Shown here: piece by piece, positions 25,218 through 31,649 of the stretch
How the letters are laid out: each line of letters starts with the position of its first letter
How positions within the stretch are numbered: the first letter of the stretch is position 1
Virus record (IMG/VR): IMGVR_UViG_3300024323_000012
Location: 1-44,503 of that record
Direction: 5' to 3' (one strand)
From: a virus
Length of the DNA stretch: 44,503 bases
Program-made: the position numbers and the translations under genes
The notes under the pieces: generated by a model
The model's input: only the letters and a program-made list of their open reading frames with translations
Told to the model about the DNA's origin: nothing
Databases searched by the model: none

Positions 25218-25634
25218 TCACCGTGAACCGTCCGTGAATTCGCCCGCGAACTTTCGAGCATCGGCCCGAGTGAAGCCGGCGGCACGCGCGTATTTGTACG
25301 CAAGGTCATAGAGCATGCTGCTCGCCTTGAGTCTGTCCGCCGTCGAGGAGCCGATGTCGTTTTGCACCTGGCGCGCAAGTTCGGCCGCCAACAAGAGATT
25401 CAGCGGGTTGGCGTTCTCCTGGACGACGTTGTATCGGGCGATGGCGGCGTTCTGTTTGGCCAGCGCGGCATTTGCGGCGTCCTGCTCTGCCTGCGCGGTG
25501 GCCGCCTGTTGCTTGTCCCACGCGGCGTTCGCCGCGTTCTGTTTGCTCCAGGCATAAGGCCAGTTACTGGAAGCGCAGCCAAACAGCGCGGCGCAGAAAA
25601 CGACGATGACCAGCGACTTCCCGAGTTTTCTCAT
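25218..25634 (-). CDS. Ala/Gln-rich coiled-coil lipoprotein (possible outer-membrane spanin)
   Basis: 138 residues from ATG at 25634 (AAAGGAG 6 bases upstream). The lipobox ALFGC places the acylated Cys at residue 20. The mature part is an Ala/Gln/Asn helix (AANAAWDKQQAATAQAEQDA) likely to form a coiled coil. It starts 10 bases after the gene for a small single-TM coiled-coil protein, the arrangement expected of a two-component spanin (inner plus outer membrane). Phage o-spanins are usually shorter, so this remains a suggestion. Confidence 0.65.
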   Translation of the reverse strand: MRKLGKSLVIVVFCAALFGCASSNWPYAWSKQNAANAAWDKQQAATAQAEQDAANAALAKQNAAIARYNVVQENANPLNLLLAAELARQVQNDIGSSTADRLKASSMLYDLAYKYARAAGFTRADARKFAGEFTDGSR

Positions 25635-25644
25635 TTGGACTCCT

Positions 25645-25929
25645 TTAATCCCCGTCATGTCCAGCCTCCTGATCGAACTCACTCGCGGGGTTTGGCACCG
25701 CGGTGAATGGCGTGAATTTGAAGTGCCGCGCGAGGTGCAGCTGCAGGTGATTCATCATCGCCATCGCGTTTTGAATATCGATGCGCAGACTGCGGAGTTG
25801 CCGGTGCGTGACGTAGTTCTTTGCCATGTCGAGCTTGATGGCGTCGACGTCGTTGCGCAGACCTCGGAGGAACCATGCGGCCACAGCCATCGCAGAACCC
25901 AGAAGCGTTTGAATCAGCCATTCCGGCAC
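25645..25929 (-). CDS. Single-TM coiled-coil protein (possible inner-membrane spanin or DUF2730-like)
   Basis: 94 residues from GTG at 25929 (GGGAGAG 8 bases upstream). Residues 4-21 are a membrane helix (WLIQTLLGSAMAVAAWFL), followed by a helical charged stretch (LRNDVDAIKLDMAKNYVTHR) and an acidic tail. The topology of an N-terminal anchor with a coiled coil suits i-spanins and also the small Mu proteins before the terminase genes. The neighbouring lipoprotein favours the spanin reading. Confidence 0.6.
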   Translation of the reverse strand: MPEWLIQTLLGSAMAVAAWFLRGLRNDVDAIKLDMAKNYVTHRQLRSLRIDIQNAMAMMNHLQLHLARHFKFTPFTAVPNPASEFDQEAGHDGD

Positions 25930-25945
25930 GATCGATCTCTCCCTC

Positions 25946-26056
25946 TCAGCATTTGCGAAGCAAAATCACAACTGCACCAGCCGGAAACGCGAGTGCCGCA
26001 AGAGCGCAGCGAATGAAGTGGCGGACGACCGCGTCGGAGTTTTGGTAGGCCGTCAT
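25946..26056 (-). CDS. Possible 36-residue membrane peptide
   Basis: A short frame from ATG at 26056 to TGA at 25946 encodes a peptide with a hydrophobic segment, CALAALAFPAGAVVILLRKC. It fills part of a gap between membrane protein genes. No clear ribosome site is seen, so this is tentative. A small holin-like role is conceivable but unsupported. Confidence 0.3.
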   Translation of the reverse strand: MTAYQNSDAVVRHFIRCALAALAFPAGAVVILLRKC

Positions 26057-26142
26057 CAAGCTGCTGATGGACCGCGCCCCTCTTCCTGTGTGTTTGCGTC
26101 CCAAAGCCACATCACCGTGTTGCGCTCATGCCGCACGCGCGG

Positions 26143-26355
26143 TTACCGAAAAATCGCAATCCACAGCCCCAGCAGGAGCGGCTGTTTGAAACACCACCAC
26201 GCCTCGAATGCCGCGATGATTCGACGAGTCAAAGCCTTCACGCCGCGCTGCTGCGCGTGCCTCGACATCCCGCATGCGTTCCCATCCACTCGCCCACGCG
26301 TGACGCGCGCGAGACGGAGAGACGCAGCAGCAACGGCGCGAAGAGGGTTGACCAT
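26143..26355 (-). CDS. Small basic protein with a C-terminal hydrophobic segment
   Basis: 70 residues from ATG at 26355, 12 bases after the stop of the lipoprotein gene. The body is basic (RRIIAAFEAWWCFKQ) and it ends with a hydrophobic stretch, PLLLGLWIAIFR. There is no good ribosome site. Apart from this frame and the 36-codon one, 25,930-26,367 holds nothing I can identify. Confidence 0.4.
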   Translation of the reverse strand: MVNPLRAVAAASLRLARVTRGRVDGNACGMSRHAQQRGVKALTRRIIAAFEAWWCFKQPLLLGLWIAIFR

Positions 26356-26367
26356 TTTTCGCAGGGG

Positions 26368-26874
26368 TTATCGATCGCCGGATGAGGACGTGGCCGCGGG
26401 TGGTGCGGTCGTAGGCGGCGCGGCCGGCTCGTTTGCGTAGGTGTTCTCGACCTGAGCGACTCCGTCGACGAGCTTCGTCACGAGCAGCTCCGCATCGGCC
26501 TGGTCGACGAGAGGACTGCCGTCTTTCTTTTTGACGCCGGCCAGTTTGGTTGTGCCGTCGCTGATCAGCTTTGCTCGGATGGGCCTCCACTGCTCGGGAT
26601 CGACGGCGGCCCTAAACGCTCCGCCCTTTAGAGCCGGATCGATTACCGATGTATCAATGATGCTGAACGCCGCATCGGTGAGAGTGATCGGGATCTTGTA
26701 CTGGCTCTGCAGATAGAGCTCGGCGAACGTGCGCGCGGCATCACGCGCAATCTGGATTGCCTGGTCGCGGTTCATCGGCGTGACGGCCGGATGGTTGCTG
26801 CCGGCGTTACCGGAACAACCGGTGAAGCTCGCCAACAGTGCGAGCACTGAGATCATGAGAATGAGTCTTTTCAT
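26368..26874 (-). CDS. Lipoprotein of unknown function
   Basis: 168 residues from ATG at 26874 (GGGAGG 7 bases upstream). The signal peptide ends in the lipobox FTGC (Cys20). The mature protein has an ordered core (RDQAIQIARDAARTFAELYL, then SDGTTKLAGVKKKDG) and a Pro/Ala/Thr tail. It lies in the membrane protein cluster before the terminase genes. It may act in lysis or superinfection exclusion, roles known for other phage lipoproteins, but nothing here decides it. Confidence 0.65.
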   Translation of the reverse strand: MKRLILMISVLALLASFTGCSGNAGSNHPAVTPMNRDQAIQIARDAARTFAELYLQSQYKIPITLTDAAFSIIDTSVIDPALKGGAFRAAVDPEQWRPIRAKLISDGTTKLAGVKKKDGSPLVDQADAELLVTKLVDGVAQVENTYANEPAAPPTTAPPAATSSSGDR

Positions 26875-26934
26875 GGTGTTGCCTCCCGCTCATCCGGTCA
26901 GCGCTCGCTGGCCGGATCCGCGCGAGGAAACGGC

Positions 26935-27246
26935 CTACGTGTATTTGACCGGCGGCCCGGCTGGAGGCGCTGGCTTCGCAGTGGACGATGGTTCGTCGTC
27001 ATCGGGCCATGTGACCCCGGTCAGTTGAACCGGTGTTGCAGCCCTCGCGAACGGCGCGCCGGTAAGTGATGCCGATGTGCGGTAGATGCGGAAAAAGATC
27101 GTGGCCGCAGAGCCCGCGAGCGTTAGCCACGGAGCCAGGGCCTTCAACTGAGGAGGCAGCGTGTCGGCGATCGACGCAAGAGTGATCAGCGCGACAAGGA
27201 TCGCGGTGATGTTGATCTTGCTCAGGGCCCAGTACTTCGAGTTCAT
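26935..27246 (-). CDS. Putative holin (two-TM membrane protein)
   Basis: 103 residues from ATG at 27246 (GGAGG 7 bases upstream). Two membrane helices are seen at about residues 10-29 (KINITAILVALITLASIADT) and 38-53 (APWLTLAGSAATIFFR), separated by LPPQLKAL, then a disordered Pro-rich tail. Small two-TM proteins with a 'LPP' turn are common in phage lysis or structural-accessory positions. The holin role is inferred from topology and neighbours. Confidence 0.5.
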   Translation of the reverse strand: MNSKYWALSKINITAILVALITLASIADTLPPQLKALAPWLTLAGSAATIFFRIYRTSASLTGAPFARAATPVQLTGVTWPDDDEPSSTAKPAPPAGPPVKYT

Positions 27247-27346
27247 GCGATGCCTCCGGATTGCGGTGATGGATCTCCGCGAAACGAGCTGCCCGGCGGG
27301 TGACCGCCGCGCCGGCCAGCTCGCCGTCGCGATGTGTAGGAGGCTC

Positions 27347-28093
27347 TCAGTGAGGGCCCGAATCGCCGAATGGATAGACCCGCGCGTTTCCGTTCGCCGG
27401 CGACGAGTTCACGACCGCGCCGTAGATGGTTGCGCCGAAGCCGGGATAGCCGGAGCTCACGTTGTGCACGACCACGTAGCCGCTCTGGAACTGCGTCTTG
27501 AGGGTCTGCAAGGTGATCGGCGCCGCGCACTCCACGCGTTCAGGTCCACTCTTTGTGAGCAGCTCCCCGTCAGGCCCGTAGACGTCGACGGCGAGCGATC
27601 CTTCGAAGCCGGTAAAGCCGCACAGCACGCGCACCTGTTGCCGCTCGGTGTTCGTCAGCGCCTCGGCCAGGCCGATCGTCGATGGTGACGTTGGCGTGAC
27701 CGCGCCGAGTGCCGGCATCTTGTAACTCGACCGCGACGCGCCGTTGTGGAACGAGAGCATCGTGAAGGCGCGCACGCCAGGCGGTGAGTCGAGCAGGTAG
27801 TAGTCGGGCCGGCCGGGACAGAAGATTGCGTTCGTCACGTCCTCGAGGTAGCTCGAGCCGAGCGGCTTGACGTAGATCACGCCCTGCTGACACGCGTCGA
27901 TCGCCAGCGCCGCGGTCGTCGTCGCGCCGTCGACGGCATTGATGGCGATGTCGGTGGAGTAGAGACTGCCTCCGGCGATGGCCAGCTTCAGCGGAGGAGC
28001 GGCCGGCGTGGCCGCGAACGCGGCATCCGGACACGCGGTGAGAAGAGAAAGATAGAGAAAAAGGCACCCGAGACGACCACCGAATTGCTTCAT
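27347..28093 (-). CDS. Exported protein of unknown function
   Basis: 248 residues from ATG at 28093, with GGAGGG 6 bases upstream (the GTG one codon earlier is less well spaced). A signal peptide runs through LFLYLSLLTACPDAAFAA. The mature part is beta-rich (KLAIAGGSLYSTDIAINAVD, later VVVHNVSSGYPGFGATIYGA), with four cysteines that could form disulphides. It could be a periplasmic or surface protein. The family is not recognised. Confidence 0.6.
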   Translation of the reverse strand: MKQFGGRLGCLFLYLSLLTACPDAAFAATPAAPPLKLAIAGGSLYSTDIAINAVDGATTTAALAIDACQQGVIYVKPLGSSYLEDVTNAIFCPGRPDYYLLDSPPGVRAFTMLSFHNGASRSSYKMPALGAVTPTSPSTIGLAEALTNTERQQVRVLCGFTGFEGSLAVDVYGPDGELLTKSGPERVECAAPITLQTLKTQFQSGYVVVHNVSSGYPGFGATIYGAVVNSSPANGNARVYPFGDSGPH

Positions 28094-28195
28094 CACACGC
28101 CCTCCCGCCCAGCAGATTCGGCGCGCGCCCGCGCGCCTTCTTCACTCTTGGTTGCAGCCGGACCGATCCGTAGCTGCGAATGCGAGGAGAGTAGG

Positions 28196-28209
28196 TCCGC
28201 CAAAGCGGA
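28196..28209. other. Small hairpin in a regulatory gap
   Basis: TCCGC-CAAA-GCGGA is a 5-bp stem with a 4-base loop, upstream of the 28,093 gene start and next to the TTCCAGCGC repeats. No function is assigned. The rest of 28,097-28,195 holds nothing I can identify. Confidence 0.3.
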
Positions 28210-28219
28210 ATGTCTAAAT

Positions 28220-28253
28220 TTCCAGCGCTTCCAGCGCTTCCAGCGCTTCCAGC
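28220..28253. repeat. Tandem TTCCAGCGC repeat array (about 3.8 copies)
   Basis: Three perfect 9-base units begin at 28220, 28229 and 28238, followed by TTCCAGC. The array lies in a non-coding gap between two late-strand genes and runs directly into an 8-bp inverted repeat. The phasing (9 bases, less than one helical turn) differs from classic iterons. A regulatory or protein-binding role is likely but not proven. Confidence 0.75.
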
Positions 28254-28275
28254 TCGAAAAAATTATGCGAGCTGG
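28249..28275. promoter_or_regulatory. Perfect inverted repeat around an A/T-rich core (operator or late promoter)
   Basis: CCAGCTCG (28249-28256) and CGAGCTGG (28268-28275) flank AAAAAATTATG. On the minus strand the core contains CATAAT, and TTGCGG lies 16 bases before it, so a leftward promoter under operator control is possible. The T-run lies in the loop, which argues against a terminator. Confidence 0.45.
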
Positions 28276-28635
28276 TCAGCGACCCGCAATTCTCGATTGT
28301 TGCAGAGCCTCGTCGCGCCGGCGCTTCTCTTCGAAACGCTCGACGTCATCGTCGAGGAATCGAAGCATGCGCCGGCGGCTCTTCTGTCCGGGCTTTGGCT
28401 TTGGACTCATGTCGGCGCCGGCGAGCTCGCCAGAATCGAAGTAGTCATCGACGGTCGACGCCGAAACACCGAGCCGCCGAGCCACCTGTGCGCGAGTGCG
28501 CCAAGGCCCGCGCACCGGCACACCCGCCCGCCCTTCCGGAGATCCCTCCACAGTTGAATTGTACCAACTGCGGCTTCGGAACTGACGGATCGTCCATGGG
28601 GGCTCGCCGCTCAGTCGTTCCGCCGAAACTTCCAT
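28276..28635 (-). CDS. Excisionase/MerR-like helix-turn-helix protein
   Basis: 119 residues if started at ATG 28635. No ribosome site is seen there, whereas GTG at 28521 has GGAAGG 8 bases upstream and would give an ~81-residue protein that begins just before the HTH (VPVRGPWRTRAQ). The core RRLGVSASTVDDYFDSGELA followed by RRRMLRFLDDDVERF is an excisionase-type HTH with its basic wing. It resembles the product of 31,646-31,954 in the same order of elements. It is a probable DNA-binding regulator of late genes or a co-factor of transposition. Confidence 0.6.
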   Translation of the reverse strand: MEVSAERLSGEPPWTIRQFRSRSWYNSTVEGSPEGRAGVPVRGPWRTRAQVARRLGVSASTVDDYFDSGELAGADMSPKPKPGQKSRRRMLRFLDDDVERFEEKRRRDEALQQSRIAGR

Positions 28636-29192
28636 TCCCCAGTCCAGCCTGGGCCGATGGTTCCAACGTCCGTGGAGTAAACGATCACGTGAATGGTGCA
28701 GTGCGTGTCGTGAACGACCTGTCTAACGGCTACGCTGTCCAGGAGCTGCTGCTGCTGATCATGACTCATCGAATTCCAGAGCCGGCCGTTGATATGGAGA
28801 CGGATCGACGCGGGGCCACTCCGATCAAATCCTTCGGTCAGCGGAGAGAGCGTTTTTACGAGTCCAGCGAAGTCGTTCGAGACGGTGCTGCTACTCGGGC
28901 CTCCCGTAGCACTGTGCGTTCTTAACGGTTTTCGACGATCTACTGTGTTCGCCAGTTGCCGGTCTTCTGCGTCGGCCAGTCGTCGGTCAAGGTCGTAGAT
29001 CAAGGTGCCGCTGGCGCCTTCCGCTTCGGCTTTGACAAACGCAGCCCGTGCTTCTCGAATCCTGCCTTGATTCAAAAGCCGTGACGCGCGCGACAGGTCT
29101 CTTTTTGCCGCAGCGAGATCTTCCGCCCTCGCGGGCGTCGACGGCAAGAGAGTTGCGGCCAGAACGAAGATCGCCACGAACGTTCGTTTCAT
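28611..29192 (-). CDS. Exported helical-repeat protein
   Basis: 193 residues from ATG at 29192. The signal peptide MKRTFVAIFVLAATLLPSTP ends near ARA-ED. A helix-rich, TPR-like stretch follows (SRASRLLNQGRIREARAAFV), then a C-terminal region with INGRLWNSMSHDQQQQLLDS. It is divergently oriented from the secreted peptide gene, sharing the gap 29,193-29,330. Function unknown; a periplasmic lysogenic-conversion factor is one option. Confidence 0.6.
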   Translation of the reverse strand: MKRTFVAIFVLAATLLPSTPARAEDLAAAKRDLSRASRLLNQGRIREARAAFVKAEAEGASGTLIYDLDRRLADAEDRQLANTVDRRKPLRTHSATGGPSSSTVSNDFAGLVKTLSPLTEGFDRSGPASIRLHINGRLWNSMSHDQQQQLLDSVAVRQVVHDTHCTIHVIVYSTDVGTIGPGWTGEWKFRRND

Positions 29193-29250
29193 AGTTTTGC
29201 TTGCTCAGCAACTTTGGGGGTAGGGGAACACCCGTCCGAAGACTCTCCTG

Positions 29251-29277
29251 TTGATGAAGGCGCCTTCTCGCTATAAC
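29251..29277 (+). promoter_or_regulatory. Possible promoter for the secreted peptide gene
   Basis: TATAAC at 29272-29277 is preceded by TTGATG at 29251-29256 (15-base spacer; CTGTTG at 29249 would give 17). It lies about 55 bases before the peptide ATG, in a gap between divergent genes. The hexamers are imperfect. No other signal is obvious in 29,193-29,330. Confidence 0.3.
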
Positions 29278-29330
29278 CGCAGTCGCGGATCGGCATACCG
29301 CCGGTTCGACAAACCAGAGGAGACATCTTC

Positions 29331-29507
29331 ATGTTCAAAACCAAGGGAAGTATTTCCGCAATTCTACTCCTGACCGTAGTCCTGTTGTCCACCCCCGTAC
29401 ACGCAGCACCCAGCTCCGGAGATCGCGGCAGCGTGATCGAGCGGATCGTCAAGATCGTGAAACACATCGTTCACTCCCTCGACGAGCCCAGCTGGCCGCG
29501 GCCGTAA
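29331..29507 (+). CDS. 58-residue secreted peptide with amphipathic cationic helix
   Basis: ATG at 29331 has AGAGGAGA 8 bases upstream, a very good ribosome site. Residues 1-25 are a classical signal peptide (basic start MFKTKG, hydrophobic core AILLLTVVLLSTP, cleavage near VHA-A). The mature ~33 residues contain VIERIVKIVKHIVHSLDE, which plots as an amphipathic helix with Lys/His on one face, and a Pro/Trp-rich end. The gene stops 12 bases before the convergent TPR gene ends. It could be a signal peptide precursor for that TPR protein, an antimicrobial-like peptide or an envelope toxin. Confidence 0.65.
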   Translation: MFKTKGSISAILLLTVVLLSTPVHAAPSSGDRGSVIERIVKIVKHIVHSLDEPSWPRP

Positions 29508-29519
29508 CTTTCTCCGTAG

Positions 29520-30647
29520 TTAGTTCAGCGGCGGCTCGAAACGGGCCGTCGCTGAGCTGCTCTTTGCTTGTTTCTCGATGAATGCTCGGACATGAGGAAT
29601 CGTCACACTCCGAATGTCAGATACCTCTGTGGCGTGCCTACTGCTTCTTCTCAACGCATCATGAAGGTAGGCGAGAGCACGAGCCGTCTCTCGGTCCAGC
29701 CCACTTGCATTAAACGCGGCGATGATCGGCGGGCAGATCTTTCGCGCTTCGATCGAACGATCCAATGCCAGGAGCGCGTCGACGCGGTCGAGACCAACGA
29801 GAGCCTCTTCGACGCGCATCGACAATCGCCCAAACTCAACTCCGACAACTGTCAGCGCCGAAACTGCTTCCACTAATCTTCCTTCAGCCAAGAGCACCCT
29901 TGCCACGCTCCAGTCAACCTTCACAGCGTCAGCCGTGCTTCCGGCTGCGATGAAGTTGGCCTTTGCCCTGGCAAAGTACGTCCGAGCGCCTGCGAAGTCG
30001 CCTAGACCTCGAAAGCACAGCGCAATGGTGTGAAACATCATGGCTGAAGCGCTGGCGTCTTTCGATCCACCGCCCAGATCTCGATCAAGATCCCGCCACG
30101 CTGCCAGCGCATCAGCAGGCCTCCCGGCGAGATACAAGATGGTGGATTCGATCAAGCGAGCGTTGACGAACTGGCGCATCTCTCCAATCCGAAGGAACAC
30201 GGCCGCCGCCTCGCGCACTTGGAAGACCGCTTCCAATCCACGATGAACCTGGTGAAGAACGTTGGCTCGCGTCAGCACCAGCCTGGCTCGATCGAAATCC
30301 GGGCTTCCGCCTTTCGCGAGTTCTTCTTCTGCTCTTTCGAGAGCCGCAAATGCCTCCTCGTTCCTACCTACAAACGTTAGCGACTCCGCATGCTCTCTCC
30401 AGGCGTTCGAACGCAACAGGCAGACGCTCGACGACGTATCGTTTTCGAGACGGTCAGCGATCGACGTCGCGAGGGTCGTCAACTTCACCGACATTTCAGG
30501 ATCGCTTCGCGCAACGGAACGCGCGCGTTGGATGCAGGAGGAAACGTTAGAAGCGGTGTCGCTTGCGGCGGGCGGGGTCCAAACCTCGCCCCGGCGAAGC
30601 AAGGCGACCATCTCAGCGTCGCTTTCGTCAAACTCCGGCGAGGTCAC
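29520..30647 (-). CDS. Cytoplasmic TPR protein coupled to the repressor
   Basis: 375 residues from GTG at 30647, with AGGGGGAT 7 bases upstream and 21 bases after the repressor stop. No signal peptide. It consists almost wholly of TPR-type helical pairs (for example RNEEAFAALERAEEELAKGG; AGRPADALAAWRDLDRDLG; LGDFAGARTYFARAKANF; EGRLVEAVSALTVVGVEFG). Length and architecture resemble peptide-binding RRNPP regulators such as Rap (~380 residues), but the HTH is a separate protein here. TPR proteins of similar make-up are also common in Acidobacteriota. It probably modulates the repressor. Confidence 0.7.
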   Translation of the reverse strand: MTSPEFDESDAEMVALLRRGEVWTPPAASDTASNVSSCIQRARSVARSDPEMSVKLTTLATSIADRLENDTSSSVCLLRSNAWREHAESLTFVGRNEEAFAALERAEEELAKGGSPDFDRARLVLTRANVLHQVHRGLEAVFQVREAAAVFLRIGEMRQFVNARLIESTILYLAGRPADALAAWRDLDRDLGGGSKDASASAMMFHTIALCFRGLGDFAGARTYFARAKANFIAAGSTADAVKVDWSVARVLLAEGRLVEAVSALTVVGVEFGRLSMRVEEALVGLDRVDALLALDRSIEARKICPPIIAAFNASGLDRETARALAYLHDALRRSSRHATEVSDIRSVTIPHVRAFIEKQAKSSSATARFEPPLN

Positions 30648-30668
30648 TGGCTTATCCCCCTGGCTTTG

Positions 30669-31238
30669 TCAGCGCCGACGACGTGATATCGCTCGCTCTC
30701 CAGCAGGGCGGGCGGCCTTGCTGCCGATCGTGTCATCGATCGATGAATCCGTCCGCACATGAGCGAACAGATCCCGGAGAAACTCAAACTGCTCGTGTGG
30801 TTGCAAGCTTCCGAATGTTTGGAGAAACTGATCGCCGGCAGGCTCCTTCGATGAACTGCCGCGTGCTGTTTTACGAACTGGCGATCGTTGCTGCGCCTCA
30901 CCTGTCCTTTCACGACAAAACGCATCAAGTATTTCGAGCTGGCGGCTTGCTCCGGCGGCGTAGCGCCGAATCTCTTCAAAATCCGCCGTGCGTGAAGGAC
31001 CAGCCGTTTTCGGCTCGAGCCTACCGCGCACCGGAAAGTCCGTGACGTCGAGCGCAGCGAGGACTGCCAACAGAAGGCTGATGGTCCCGCTCCCGTCCTT
31101 CTCAAGTGAGTAGATCGTTTGCCTTGTTGTTTCTGAACGCTTAGCCAACCGCTCCTGGGACCAACCCTTTGCTTTCCGCGCATCGCGAATGTAGGCAGCG
31201 ATGCGCTGCTCTCGGGCGCCAGACTTCGACCTCGGCAT
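30669..31238 (-). CDS. XRE-family repressor (lysogeny regulator)
   Basis: 189 residues from ATG at 31238. Residues ~14-70 form a classic XRE HTH (ARKAKGWSQERLAKRSETTR, then QTIYSLEKDGSGTISLLLAV). The C-terminal ~120 residues are charged and contain EILDAFCRERTGE and LQPHEQFEFLRDLF; there is no LexA-type peptidase or Mu-type ClpX tag that I can see. It is transcribed leftward, opposite to the early operon, with a palindrome touching its start codon. This is the expected geometry of the lysogeny repressor (functional analogue of Mu c / lambda cI). Confidence 0.8.
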   Translation of the reverse strand: MPRSKSGAREQRIAAYIRDARKAKGWSQERLAKRSETTRQTIYSLEKDGSGTISLLLAVLAALDVTDFPVRGRLEPKTAGPSRTADFEEIRRYAAGASRQLEILDAFCRERTGEAQQRSPVRKTARGSSSKEPAGDQFLQTFGSLQPHEQFEFLRDLFAHVRTDSSIDDTIGSKAARPAGERAISRRRR

Positions 31239-31254
31239 GTAAACAATAGTTTAC
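31239..31254. promoter_or_regulatory. Operator palindrome GTAAAC-AATA-GTTTAC
   Basis: A perfect 6+6 inverted repeat with a 4-base centre abuts the repressor ATG. Its middle provides the TATTGT -10 hexamer of the leftward repressor promoter, so binding here would block repressor transcription (autoregulation). Confidence 0.7.
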
Positions 31255-31273
31255 GCTCAGCAGACTGCGTCAA
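31243..31273 (-). promoter_or_regulatory. Leftward repressor promoter, probably leaderless
   Basis: On the minus strand TTGACG (31273-31268) is separated by 19 bases from TATTGT (31248-31243), which ends 4 bases before the ATG at 31238. No ribosome site is present. The transcript would start at about the A of the ATG, as known for lambda cI from PRM. Confidence 0.5.
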
Positions 31274-31278
31274 GCAAG

Positions 31279-31292
31279 TACGGACTTCCGTA
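31279..31292. promoter_or_regulatory. Second operator palindrome TACGGA-CT-TCCGTA
   Basis: A perfect 6+6 inverted repeat with a 2-base centre, located between the two divergent promoters. Its sequence differs from the first palindrome, so it may be the site of a second regulator, for instance the Cro/Ner-like protein encoded at 31,377. Confidence 0.6.
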
Positions 31293-31339
31293 CCACGGTT
31301 GATTTGCCTCATATAGAGCCTCCGCTTCGATCAAGAGTA

Positions 31340-31369
31340 TTGACAAGATTCCTTTACGTCAACTATTCT
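31340..31369 (+). promoter_or_regulatory. Rightward early promoter, probably leaderless
   Basis: A perfect TTGACA (31340-31345) is followed after 18 bases by TATTCT (31364-31369). The GTG start of the first early gene lies 7 bases further on, where transcription should begin, and there is no ribosome site. This is the best consensus promoter in the window. Confidence 0.7.
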
Positions 31370-31376
31370 TTGCATC

Positions 31377-31649
31377 GTGAAACGGAAACGGCGACTCACC
31401 TCGACGACCCAGCTAAAGCGATTCATCACACGCCACCGGCGCGAGAACGGCCTGACAGTCGTTGCCCTTGCCCGTGAGACCGGGTACACGCGCCCACACA
31501 TCTACAACGTCGCGAATGGCCAGGACCCGACACGGGAATTCATGGACCTGATGCTGGTGGCGTGCGCGAAGCTCATCGGGCGTCACGTCGATCGCGAGGA
31601 GCTTTTTGAGTTCAAGCCGTACCGGGACAAAGCAAGGAAGGCGTCATGA
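31377..31649 (+). CDS. Cro/Ner-like HTH regulator, first early gene
   Basis: 90 residues from GTG at 31377, directly downstream of the early promoter. An XRE-type HTH covers residues ~25-60 (GLTVVALARETGYTRPHIYN, then VANGQDPTREFM). It is preceded by a basic arm (MKRKRRLTSTTQLKRFITRH). By position it matches the early negative regulators Ner (Mu) and Cro (lambda), which switch off repressor and early transcription. It overlaps the next gene as ATGA. Confidence 0.75.
   Translation: MKRKRRLTSTTQLKRFITRHRRENGLTVVALARETGYTRPHIYNVANGQDPTREFMDLMLVACAKLIGRHVDREELFEFKPYRDKARKAS

Noticed and set aside
28220-28253. Short direct repeats as a CRISPR array
   Set aside because: Units are 9 bases and contiguous, with no spacers and no cas genes.
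29189-29467. 92-codon minus-strand frame opposite the secreted peptide
   Set aside because: No ribosome site and no motif, while the plus strand has AGAGGAGA and a textbook signal peptide.
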